64,000 nucleotides of DNA, taken from assembly GCA_963989245.1 (NCBI GenBank), contig OZ022342.1, forward strand, positions 35,253,179 through 35,317,178, read 5' to 3'. The DNA comes from Nansenia antarctica (taxonomy: Eukaryota > Chordata > Actinopteri > Argentiniformes > Microstomatidae). This document shows positions 1 through 9,435 of the stretch, one piece after another. The translations under genes were made by a program, and so were the position numbers. The notes under the pieces are model-generated. The model ran no database searches. It was not told the origin of the DNA and saw only the letters and a program-made list of their open reading frames with translations. Numbering within the stretch: the stretch's first letter is position 1; each line of letters opens with the position of its first letter.

Positions 1-264
1 CCGTACCGACGTCCATAGACCGGTCACTCTTCCACCTCAGTATCTGTAGTTGACAGGGTAACTTCTCCATGGCCCACACGGTCATTTTAAGGGTGAAAGT
101 TGAAATTACACAATGGTTGTAACGCCAGTGCGTGTTTTATGCGCGTGCACGCGACAAAAAATCGTGCGCGCGGGAAAAAAATCGTGCGCGTCGCGCGCGT
201 GAAAGAGGACCCCCCCGCCACACTGCTGTGCCCCACCCAAACATTTTAACACCAGCCGCCACTG
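1..264. mobile_element. Right end of a hAT-like DNA transposon
   Basis: The stretch ends at 250-264 in caccagccgccactg, whose reverse complement (cagtggcggctggtg) has the CAG-type start of a hAT terminal inverted repeat. Only this end lies in the window, so neither the partner end nor the TSD can be checked. The segment is rich in CpG and cgcgcg runs (about 128-200). Short open frames across it look like chance. The assignment rests on the terminal motif alone. Confidence 0.4.
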
Positions 265-614
265 GTATGCAGTATATTCATTGAGTATGCTAGTATGCCA
301 TTTCGAACACAGCTGCATTTGTTTCAAGCCAAGCAAAGAAACACACTTGTAGCTCATTGTAGTGAAAGAACCAGAGAATATGCCTTGTTTGAATGCTTTG
401 TTTAAATGTAGTTGTTTGAATGATCTGTTTGGATCTGTTGTCATTGCGATCCAATGTAATGCGGCGATAGTGTTTGAATTGGTAGTGCGCTGTTTGCCGA
501 CGTTCTGTTCGTGCATGTTCGAAATGTTTGAAGCCTACACAGTGTCAGCGCGCCTGCTAGAAAATAGTTTGTCATGACAACAAGGTGTTAATGTCTGCTA
601 TTATTGAGTCATTG
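265..614. other. Unassigned stretch between two hAT elements
   Basis: No coding region, RNA gene or repeat is recognised. Open frames of 70-136 codons exist on both strands here but show no known motif. Positions 608-614 (gtcattg) are the left TSD of the next element. Confidence 0.4.
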
Positions 615-2769
615 CAGGGCGGCCAAGTCTCACGCAATCACCGTGAGACTCACGCATTTCAACCAGTTCTCACGCTCTCACGCCGCAACTCTATTTCTCA
701 CGGCGAGAAATAACAATCTGTTTTACGGGACTTTTATTTTTGAAATTCTTTGAAAGAAAGCTACTGGACATGAGTTTCGTGACGTCCTCTTTCTGCACTC
801 GCGTTATTATGCTTGCGTGCGCAGTCGGAGCGGTAGACGAGCGTTGTGTTCTGTGATCTGTGTTCACGCGAGCTGCAGCATGAAGCGGACGGCCAAAACG
901 GTAGGTAAATCTCACCTCATTCGAATTAGAATCCAGGTTCTTGATTAAAATATAAACTAAATTGAATCACTTAACTGCTTGCGAGGTAATTGATACTGTG
1001 AGCTCGTAATTGTAAAACTAAAACTGTGAGCAGTGAGCTCGTAAAAGGATATTTAGCGAAGTACGTAGTTGGCCCTGGTGGTGGGCGGGGGGGGGGGGAT
1101 CATCATTGCATTTTGTCTGTTTAAAGACGTCATCGAAGCAGAAAGCAGGGAGCAGTAAGCAGGCAGACCTGCTTTCAATGTGGGCAGCGAAGGGTCAGCC
1201 CCCTTCCAAAAAGGTTGCCAGGTCAGAGGAGACAGAGGAATGGGACTGATGTGATGGGAGATACTTAAAGAAGGGTATTGAAGTTAGCTATTGTGGTTGT
1301 TGATGATTGTAAATGAACTCTGTAAACGAACTCTTGTAAACCAAAAAAATATTTTTTATTTTAAACTGACCTGTTCTAAAGTAATTGATAGTTGTATTGT
1401 TATTGTGTCTCTGGCAGGAGAAAAGCTGAATATCGGCTTTACTACTCGAGCTACTCTCAACAGGCTCCTTGATGCAGGAGACATTACACCGCAGCAAGTG
1501 GAGAGGTTCCAACAGGCAGCACTGGCATTTCTTTTGAGGGCTGTGGAGTATGCCATGGAGAAACTACCCCTGCGAGAGCCCCTGCTCAAACATGCCATGT
1601 TTGTTGACGTCCAGCAGAGGACAGAGTGTGGTGTGGAAGATGCCTTGTACTTTGTTGACAGGTTAGGGTTGACAAGTTCTGATCATTTTGAATAGATTGT
1701 TAAGTTTGATAATCAATCTGAAAAACAAACCCTGCTGTTCCAGCTGCTGTAACTATATCTGATCAGTGCACATTGTGTTCTTTTTAGATTTGCTGAACTT
1801 CTCCCGTACCACGGACCCCAAGAGCATGACAAACTCAGCGAGGAGTTTCTGGATTACCAGTTCATGGACATTCCCATGCCACCAGACCCAGCCACATTCG
1901 ACGTTGAGAGCTTTTGGGGGAACATGGCATCAGAGAAGAATAAGGTAATAATTATTCTGCACCCTTTGACATACTACACATTGACTTAATCAACTTGCTG
2001 CATAAGAAAATCCTTGAGTAATTAGGCTTCCTATGTACATTTTTCTAAGGTGAACGGGATGAGCAGATTTGGGAGTCTCTCTCATATTGCCAAATTGGTT
2101 TTGGTACTTCCGCATTCAAATGCTGATGCAGAACGAGTGTTCTCCATGGTGGGGCTGAACAAAACCAAAACCCGTAACAGTCTGGCTCTTGATGGAACCC
2201 TTTCATCCATCATGACGGTGAAGATGGCTGGCCTCGAGCCAGAATGTTTCAAGTGGGAGCCCCCTACCTCTGTTATTAAGGCATCAAAATCTGCCACAAA
2301 CACCTACAACACAGAGTTATGAACACCGCTTGTAAGGGTTGGGGTTGTTGTACTGCATAAGATGTTGTAACTTTATAGGTCACATGGTTGATTGACAGTT
2401 AAAAGAGTGATTAATATGTTACATGCTTGATTGACAATTAAAAGAGTGATTAATATGTTACATGGTTGATTGACAGTTAAAATAGTTATTCTGATGTTAC
2501 ATGATTGATTTATTTATAGATAGATGATAATCAATATAATATATTTTTATTACTGTCTGAATTTGTCTTGTTTTATACAATTTTCCAATTGTTTTCATTT
2601 CTTGTGCTGGTTTATTATGATGTAAAATTGTAGGAAACTAGCAAAAATAATAATAATAATAATAATTGGGTGGGAGAGAGGGGCCGCTTCTGCCAAACGT
2701 GCTCAGTTTTGCGTCGCTCCACCGGCAAAAAATCTCACTCCAAAGTTTTGGTGAAACTTGGCAGCCCTG
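615..2769 (+). mobile_element. hAT-superfamily DNA transposon, internally deleted
   Basis: The left end reads cagggcggccaagtctcac and the reverse complement of the right end reads cagggctgccaagtttcac, a clear terminal inverted repeat. The element is flanked by gtcattg at 608-614 and again at 2770-2776. At about 2.15 kb it is too short for a complete hAT of this type, and most of the catalytic region is missing, so it is non-autonomous. It still holds splice-ready transposase exons. The duplication reads as 7 bp rather than the usual hAT 8 bp. Confidence 0.85.
880..2322 (+). pseudogene. hAT transposase remnant, spliced, mainly the C-terminal dimerisation region
   Basis: Four exon-like blocks can be seen. 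A first exon with ATG at 880 (MKRTAKT) ends at 900 before a gtaggt donor. The block 1418-1661 follows a ctggcag acceptor. The block 1788-1944 follows ttttag and keeps the frame across the junction, starting RFAELLPYHGP. The block 2050-2322 contains HSNADAERVFSMV, the signature of the hAT C-terminal dimerisation domain (hATC), and ends in TAA. In the family this domain pairs transposase subunits. The BED finger and most of the RNase H-like catalytic core are absent between the first two blocks, so no active transposase can be made. Exon borders are inferred from GT/AG signals and frame. Confidence 0.75.
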
Positions 2770-2821
2770 GTCATTGTGTTCTAATTAGCATCATAATGCC
2801 ATGTTTTGAGTAATGTTTTAG

Positions 2822-3342
2822 AACCCTCAAGAAACCCCATCTGTCTTCCAGGATCCTGACCAACGTCTACTGCTGCACTATTGAGAGCTTCCTCACCAAC
2901 TGCATCACAGTGTGGTACGGCAACTGCACTGTGTCCGACCAGAAGGCCCTGCAATGGGTGGGGAAAACCATCCAGCGCATCATTGGCACCAAACTCCCTT
3001 CCATCGAGTCCCTCCCGGCAACCCGGTGTCAGCAGAGGGTGGCAAACATCATCAAGGACACCTCCCACCCCAACCACGGACTGTTTGACCCCCTACCTTC
3101 AAAGAGACTCAGGAAGTAGCCTATCAATAGCAATATTAATAGCAGGTAGCAAATGTATTTATTTTTAATACTACCTCTGCACATACTGTATCGCATAGTC
3201 ACCTATCACTACCATTCTTGTTTTATTTATGCTGTGCACTTATATCACTATTTGCACTTTTGGTTGGATGCTAAACTGCATTTCGTTGTATAGTCCTTGT
3301 ACTCTGGGAGACAATGACATTGAATCCAATCTAATCTAATTT
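2822..3342 (+). mobile_element. L2-clade LINE, 5'-truncated 3' end
   Basis: A frame from about 2849 to 3119 encodes the C-terminal end of an L2-type ORF2 (motifs SFLTNCITVWYGNC and NHGLFDPLPSKR) and ends in TAG. The 3' untranslated tail has the typical L2 features: 'ttgcacttttggttggatgc', 'catttcgttgta' and a terminal taatctaatctaa-type repeat near 3331. Everything upstream of the reverse-transcriptase C-terminus is missing, as expected for incomplete target-primed reverse transcription. Confidence 0.8.
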
Positions 3343-4813
3343 AACAACTATGACATTTTATTTTATTTGTTTCATTCATTCATCTTCATATATTCCCAGA
3401 CTCAATTTGCATTGGTGAAAATGTTGGCAAACAAAATGGCTAATAAAAACCTGTGACATTATAGAGAGCACTGTCTGTGACTTCACAACTGTCCTGAGAT
3501 TTACTTTCCAGTGCGCAAAAAAAAGCAGAACACACCAGTTTCTAAAATCTAAATTGAAAACTGATGGAGACCCCCCTAATGGTGTGGCGCCCCCCCTAAT
3601 GGTGTGGCGCCAAGCAGGGAGGTGTTAATGGGGGGCGCGGGGGGGAGTGGGACTGTGGCAGGGTGTTGTGTCGACACCCATCAGGGAGAAATGATTACCT
3701 ATATTTAATGAGAACACTGAGGAGAGGGGAGGTTAACACCCCTCTGACACACATACACACGTAAACACCCACACCCCCACTTCAACTTGTAGGATGCTGA
3801 AAAACCATAGAACGTTGACTGATGACATGGATGAGGGATGAGGGTGCACAGCAACACATGAGACAATGTATGGAAGGTGGCATGGCCTCTGATGCCCATA
3901 CCTAAATCAATGTCCATGAACACAGATAGATAGATAGATAGATATATCATATCTAGATACAAGCATATCTCTTGTTAATCACATAAGCATGTGAATAGAT
4001 GTTCACCCCCCTCGCTGATGAAGATACTATAACCAGAATTCTATGTACCCATTCTTGGGTTGTTTCATATTTCTGGTCCCATCCCTTGAAGCATTACATT
4101 TTACATGGAATAAATTAATCCGATGGCAGATCCCAATATTGGATAGTCTTTAGTATTCACATAGCATCAATACATTGGGAGGAGAAATGTATTACTAGGG
4201 AGGCAAAGGCAAATATCATCAGAATGCTATTAGGGTTACTGCAGCATATCCCTAGGACACCATATGATTAATGTAATTTATTATTTTTATGCTGCTCATA
4301 TCCAGCTGTTATGGTCTACAGAGTAATTAGCTGTGTATTTCAAGGTCAGTGCTGCAGATTGCATTAAGGGCCACTCTTTCACACTATTTAGGTTGTCTAT
4401 CGAGGACTCTCAAGTACAAACAGTTGTTTTACTGTACATCTCTGTCACAAAGTACATTAAGTAAGCCATGAGTGAGTGGTAAAACTTTACATTAAGGTCA
4501 CATTTGTAAATGGTTTATAAATGGTTCATAATTAGTTATTATTATTATTATTATTATTATTAGTCATATATAACTATAATAACTATAATTTCAATTAGAA
4601 ACCATTTACACACAGTTATAACTCATTAGTTTAGATTATTGGACAGTCACTTGGTGCTTGTGAATTAGGGAGCTTGCAATCAGGAGCCAGTTATTAATGC
4701 TAAATGCTCTAAACATTAATCCTGGTGTGAAATCATACACAGTTATTGTTGGTAAAGTTATTTCCTGAATTCTGGGGTTGACTCAGTTGGCACCAAACCG
4801 ATTCAACACATAC
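3343..4813. other. Non-coding stretch with simple repeats
   Basis: No gene is seen. It holds a direct repeat of about 22 bp (ccccctaatggtgtggcgcc, twice within 3568-3611), a gata microsatellite at 3924-3944 and a tta microsatellite at 4536-4561. Around 4493-4620 the sequence resembles a common fish interspersed repeat that begins near 'actttacattaagg'; that assignment is weak. Confidence 0.4.
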
Positions 4814-5033
4814 ACTCAACGGCCACATTATTAGGCACACCGTGCTAGTACTGGGTTGGACCCCCTCTTTTGCCACCCCCTCTTTTGCCTTAATTCTTCG
4901 TGGCACAGATTCAACAAGGTGCTGGAAACATTCCTCAGAATGTCATTTTGGTCCATATTAACATTATAATATCACGCAGTTGCTGAAGATTTGTGCCCAA
5001 AAAAAACCCACACCATTACACAACCACCACCAT
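4814..5033 (+). repeat. Common fish interspersed repeat, truncated
   Basis: It begins actcaacggccacattatta and runs through 'gattcaacaaggtgctgga' and 'cacgcagttgctgaagattt'. I recognise this from memory as a high-copy teleost repeat but cannot assign its class. It is cut off at about 5033 by an L2 tail. Confidence 0.5.
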
Positions 5034-5278
5034 GTTGACCCCCTACCTTCAAAGACTCAGGAGGTACAGGATCCTCAGGTCCATGTCCATCTATATCCTC
5101 AGCAGGCATCAGAGCTATCACTCTGATAAACACACTACCTCACTGTACATAGCCCCTAACTGTATATTGCCCATAACTACCTCTAAACTATACTGGTGTG
5201 GTTGGATGCTAAAATGCATTTTGTTGTATTGTACTTGTACTCTGCGATGACAATAAAGTGGAATCTTATCTAATCTAA
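5034..5278 (+). mobile_element. L2-clade LINE 3' tail
   Basis: It starts within the same coding end seen in the copy at 2822-3342 ('gaccccctaccttcaaagac') and ends in the L2 tail 'tgtacttgtactctgcgatg', 'acaataaa' and a taatctaag terminus. It contains only the last few codons and the 3' untranslated region. Confidence 0.75.
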
Positions 5279-5378
5279 GAGAACTGTCGCTCAGTGGATA
5301 TTTTCTCTTCTTCATTCTTCTTTTTGTGATCAAATGTTTTTTATTGTTTTCTTTATGGAGAGCAGGTCATTCACATAC

Positions 5379-5452
5379 AGGTGCATCTAAAAAAAATAGA
5401 ACATTGTGTAAAAGTTCATTCCTTTCTGTAATATCATTAAATATATATATAA
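5379..5452 (+). repeat. Fragment resembling the end of a mariner-type element
   Basis: The start 'caggtgcatctaaaaaaaat' and the following 'aaaagttcattcctttctgt' resemble a terminal sequence common in fish mariner/Tc1-like elements, recalled from memory. No partner end is visible. The next element starts immediately after it. Confidence 0.3.
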
Positions 5453-5868
5453 TATACACTACTGTTCAAAAGTTTGGGGTCACTTAGAAATGTCCTTATT
5501 TTTGAAAGAAAAGCACTGTTTTTTTCAATGAAGATAACATGAAATTAATCAGAAATACACTCTATACATTGTTAATGTGGAAAATGACTATTCTAACTGC
5601 AAACATCTGTTTTTTAAAGGAATATCTACATAGGTGTATAGAGGCCCATTTCCAGCAACCGACACTCCAGTGTTCTAATGGTACATTGTGTTTGCTAATC
5701 ACGTTAAAAAGCTAATGGATGATTAGAGAAACCTTGAAAACCCTTGTGCAATTATGTTACCACAGCTGAAAACGGTTTTGCTGGTTAGAGAAGCTATACA
5801 AATGGCCTTCCTTTGAGCTAGTTGAGTATCTGGAGCATCACATTTGTGGGTTCGATTATACTCTCAAA

Positions 5869-6489
5869 ATGGCCAGAAAAAGATAACTTTCATATCAAAC
5901 TCGACAGTCTATTCTTGTTCTTAGAAATGAAGGCTATTCCATGTGAGAAATTGCCAAGAAACTGAACATTTCCTACAACGGTGTGTACTACTCCCTTCAG
6001 AGAACAGCACAAACAGGCTCTAACCAGAGTAGAAAGAGAAGTGGGAGGCCCCGGTGCACAACTGAGCAAGAAGACAAGTACATTAGAGTCTCTAGTTTGA
6101 GAAATAGATGCCTCACAGGTCCTGAACTGGCAGCTTCATTAAATGGTACCCGCAAAACGCCGGTGTCAATGTCTACAGTGAAGAGGCGACTCCGGGATGC
6201 TGGCCTTCTAGGCAGAGTGGCAAAGAAAAAGCCATATCTGAGAATGGCCAATAAAAGGAAAATATTAATATGGGCAAAAGAACACAGACATTGAACAGAG
6301 GAAGATTGGAAAAAAGTGTTATGGACAGACAAATCGAAGTTTGAGGTGTTTGGATCACACAGAAGAACATTTGTGAGACGCAGAACAAGTGAAAAGATGC
6401 TGGAAGTGCCTGATGCCATCTGTCAAGCATGGTGGAGGTAATGTGATGGTCTGGGGCTGCTTTGGTGCTGGTAACGTGGGAGATGTGTA
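5869..6489 (+). pseudogene. Tc1 transposase, N-terminal part (segment 1 of 3)
   Basis: ATG at 5869 starts a reading frame with the paired-like helix-turn-helix region (RQSILVLRNEGYS, EIAKKLNISYNGVYYSLQ) and the linker GRPRCTTEQED. The first catalytic aspartate region WTDKSKFEVFGS follows. In-frame stops at codon 6 (TAA), at the TGA in the helix-turn-helix region and at about 6292 (TGA), with further breaks near 6430, make it inactive. The frame ends at the Academ-like insertion (TSD at 6490-6492). Confidence 0.85.
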
Positions 6490-6492
6490 CAA

Positions 6493-7008
6493 TAGGTGAA
6501 TCAATCTATGAAAAAAAAGCACTTAACCCCAACAAATTTGATACAAAAGGTTTTTCGATGGATTCCGATAGTATTGGGCGTGCTAAATAACATACTAAAA
6601 GTCGACCAAAATCGACCCCCCCGAAAGCCGCCATTTCCAAGATGGCGTCCCAGATGGCGGAGGAGATATTAAAATGGCTATATCTCAAATTGAGAATATG
6701 GTGCAAAGGATTTCTCAACTGATTCTGGTACATCTGGGCATGTTCACTAACATACTAAAAATCTAGGAAAATACACCTTCCAGAAAGGCTTAATTTTCAA
6801 GATGGCGTCCAAAATGGCGGCAGACCAAGCTTAAAATGGCTATATATCTCAATAGAAAAAAATATATAACTATGATTTTTCACTTGATTCTGGTACCTCT
6901 AGACATGCTTGTGAACATACTAAAAATCTAGGAAAATACACCTTCCGGAAAGGCATCATTTTCAAGATGGCGTCCAAACTGGCGCCCAGGAGCTTAAAAT
7001 GACTATAC
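6493..7008 (+). repeat. Academ-like left terminal inverted repeat with three internal units
   Basis: It is the inverted partner of about 11936-12444. Inside it are three repeated units of about 160 bp. Each contains a 'caagatggcgtcc' core (near 6640, 6799 and 6964), an 'aaaatggctata'-type stretch and 'aacatactaaaa'. Iterated subterminal motifs usually serve as transposase binding sites; here that role is inferred. Confidence 0.8.
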
Positions 7009-7031
7009 AAATACAAATAGCTTACTAAAAA

Positions 7032-7332
7032 AGGTGTTTGCACTCTCCAGCTCTCAAACTACCATACTTGAAGCCTTCTTTTTGACCATTATAGTTGTTA
7101 TAGTTAGAGGTGTTTGCACTCTCCAGCTCCCAAACTACCATAGTTGAAGCCTTCTTTTTCTGAATCAGTTTCTTTCTTTCTTTTCTGACCTAGTCCTGTG
7201 TTTGGGCATGCCTAGGCGTGTCTGGCCTGGCAGTGTTATTTAAGCCCCAGTTTCATCCTAGTCTTTGCCAGAGGTGTTTGCACTCTCCAGCTCTCAAGCT
7301 AGCATAGTTGAATCCTTCTTTTTGACCATTAT
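7032..7332 (+). promoter_or_regulatory. Probable promoter region with a threefold repeat
   Basis: Copies of a unit beginning aggtgtttgcactctccagc start at 7032, 7108 and 7272, each followed by a 'gccttcttttt' or 'tccttcttttt' stretch. A TATA-like 'ttatttaag' lies near 7231. The block sits directly upstream of the first start codon (7348), so a promoter role is likely but inferred. Confidence 0.45.
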
Positions 7333-7347
7333 CTGATTTCTAAAGTG

Positions 7348-9435
7348 ATGAGTGAATTCAGTGCCCAGATCGGTCCCATTTGTAAATTGGAAGATGGAAG
7401 TGATTTTGTTGAGATTCGCCAGAAAGGTGGTGATGGGATCAATAAAGCTAGTGTTAAAAGAGGTGACACTGTTCATGTGACTGCTGGCATGAAAGTACAT
7501 TCAGAATGCCGCAAAATGTACATACATAGCCGAGATATTGATTTACATTTACAGAGGAAACAGAGCGGTGAATCAAGTACCACTAATAAAAGGACTAGTA
7601 CTAGGCAGTCTGAAGCTCCATTCAATAGCCAAACTGATTGCCTTTTCTGCGGCACAAATGTTCATGAAGGACGTGCCGACTACAGTTACGTGAAAACAGA
7701 CAACTTTGCAAAGTCTATATTGCAAAGCTGTGATAAACGAAATGATGAGTGGTCATTCAAAGTCAAAGGTAGAATTGAATACTATAATAGTGATCTACAT
7801 GCTGCAGACTGTGTGTATCATAATGCTTGTAGCACACATGTCCGGTGTGACCGTGATGTTCCCATGGAATTTCAGCCTGATTGTATTCCAAAGCGGAGAA
7901 AGTCTGGAAGGCCAAAGAATGAGGACCAAGAACAAGCCTTCTCAAAAATGTGTGCTTACTTTGAAACGAATGATGATGGACAGCTGACCGTTTCTGCACT
8001 TAGGTGTAAAATGCAAGAGTATTTGTCTAAGGCCGATTCCATCCCATATAGTAATCAATACCTAAAAACATTGCTGATGCAACGATATGCAAATAGCATA
8101 TTTATTGCAGAAGGAGATGGCTTGGATTGTATTGTTACAATAAGAGAGAAAACATCAGACATACTCAGATCCTACTATAACAACACAAAACAAAACAGTG
8201 ATGAAGAGTCTGAGAAGAGACACTTACTTGAAACAGCTGCAAAACTCATAAAAAGTGACATAATGACTAATGTTCCACCTGTTAATGAGTACCCGACTAC
8301 AGAGACACTAAAACTACAGAATGCTCTTGATTATATTCCACAATCACTCCACATTGTGTTAAAAGCTTTGTTTGTCGGTAAAGAGACAGAGCAGAAAATT
8401 GCTAGTATTGGCCACGCAATCATACAGGCAGTCCGACCACGAGCTGTCCTTGCCCCTTTGCAAATTGGCCTAGCAGTGCAAATGCACCACTTAAACCGGT
8501 CTCGGTTCATTGTAGATATGCTGAATAAGATGGGATTCTGCTCTTCCTATTCTGAACTGCAGAGGTTTGAAATGAATGCTGCAAATTGTACTGCACCAAA
8601 CATGCTTGGTAAGGATATTGATGTGTTGAACACGACCGTCTTATTTGCTGCAGACAATGTAGATCATAATATTCTAACAATTGATGGGAAAGGGACATTT
8701 CATGGGATGGGCATGATAGCTGCCTTGACACCAGGACAGAAGACAGACCAAAGGATTCCGAGGTTCAGAATTAATGAACTGAATCTTGTGCAGAGGTCAA
8801 AAGTTGTGATAATAGATTATCACTTTGCCAAACACTTTTGCAGAGACACCACATTTAAAGAACTTCCAAGACTCGCAGAATGTAACAAGATGGTTGATCT
8901 GCTTTGGGAGTTATCGTTCAATTTCAAACAGCCGGCACCTGGTTGGCAGGGGATGATGCACATTATTCATAAGGGAGATGAACATCCAGGGCAGTCTTCA
9001 GTAACATACTTACCAATGATAGACATGTACTCCGGAGACAAAACATGCATTCTGTCAACACTGGAGTTCATTTGTGGTCTGGCATCCAAACACCACCTTG
9101 CCCCAGTAGTTACATTTGACCAACCCCTATATTGGAAAGCAGCAGAGATAATCCTAGATTCACCACAGTGCCGTCACCTCAAGTCCATTGTCCTGCTCCT
9201 AGGAGGATTTCACACATTTATGAATTTGCTAGGAGCAATTGGTACACTGATGGACGGTACAGGACTTAAGGACATTCTAGGGGTAGTCTATGGGGAGAAC
9301 TCAGTAGCCCATATGATGACAGGCAAATCAGTTCAGAGAGCATTCCGTGGCCATCTTCTGGTTGACAAATGTCTTAACCGCATGATAATATCAGAAATGG
9401 TAGATGATAGTCATGAATTTGCAGCAAATGGTTGA
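7348..9435 (+). CDS. Academ-like transposase, N-terminal frame (ORF A)
   Basis: The frame codes for about 695 residues from ATG 7348; the GTG just before it is less likely. Paired cysteines (CLFCGTNVHEG near residue 100, DCVYHNACSTHVRC near 155) suggest a zinc-binding region. The later part carries the signatures DNVDHNILTIDGKGTFHGMG (about residue 435) and LLGGFHTFMNLLGAIG (about 620). I recognise these from many uncharacterised fish and cnidarian proteins. No known catalytic domain is evident in this half. It ends at TGA 9433-9435 and overlaps the next frame by 32 bases in another phase. This looks like one long protein broken by a frameshift, although a recoding event or intron cannot be excluded. 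Apart from these phase changes the frame is open. Confidence 0.82.
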   Translation: MSEFSAQIGPICKLEDGSDFVEIRQKGGDGINKASVKRGDTVHVTAGMKVHSECRKMYIHSRDIDLHLQRKQSGESSTTNKRTSTRQSEAPFNSQTDCLFCGTNVHEGRADYSYVKTDNFAKSILQSCDKRNDEWSFKVKGRIEYYNSDLHAADCVYHNACSTHVRCDRDVPMEFQPDCIPKRRKSGRPKNEDQEQAFSKMCAYFETNDDGQLTVSALRCKMQEYLSKADSIPYSNQYLKTLLMQRYANSIFIAEGDGLDCIVTIREKTSDILRSYYNNTKQNSDEESEKRHLLETAAKLIKSDIMTNVPPVNEYPTTETLKLQNALDYIPQSLHIVLKALFVGKETEQKIASIGHAIIQAVRPRAVLAPLQIGLAVQMHHLNRSRFIVDMLNKMGFCSSYSELQRFEMNAANCTAPNMLGKDIDVLNTTVLFAADNVDHNILTIDGKGTFHGMGMIAALTPGQKTDQRIPRFRINELNLVQRSKVVIIDYHFAKHFCRDTTFKELPRLAECNKMVDLLWELSFNFKQPAPGWQGMMHIIHKGDEHPGQSSVTYLPMIDMYSGDKTCILSTLEFICGLASKHHLAPVVTFDQPLYWKAAEIILDSPQCRHLKSIVLLLGGFHTFMNLLGAIGTLMDGTGLKDILGVVYGENSVAHMMTGKSVQRAFRGHLLVDKCLNRMIISEMVDDSHEFAANG

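Noticed and set aside
106..577. Overlapping open frames of 136 and 71 codons at the left edge
   Set aside because: They lie on both strands across a CpG-rich transposon end and show no domain, splice or codon signature.
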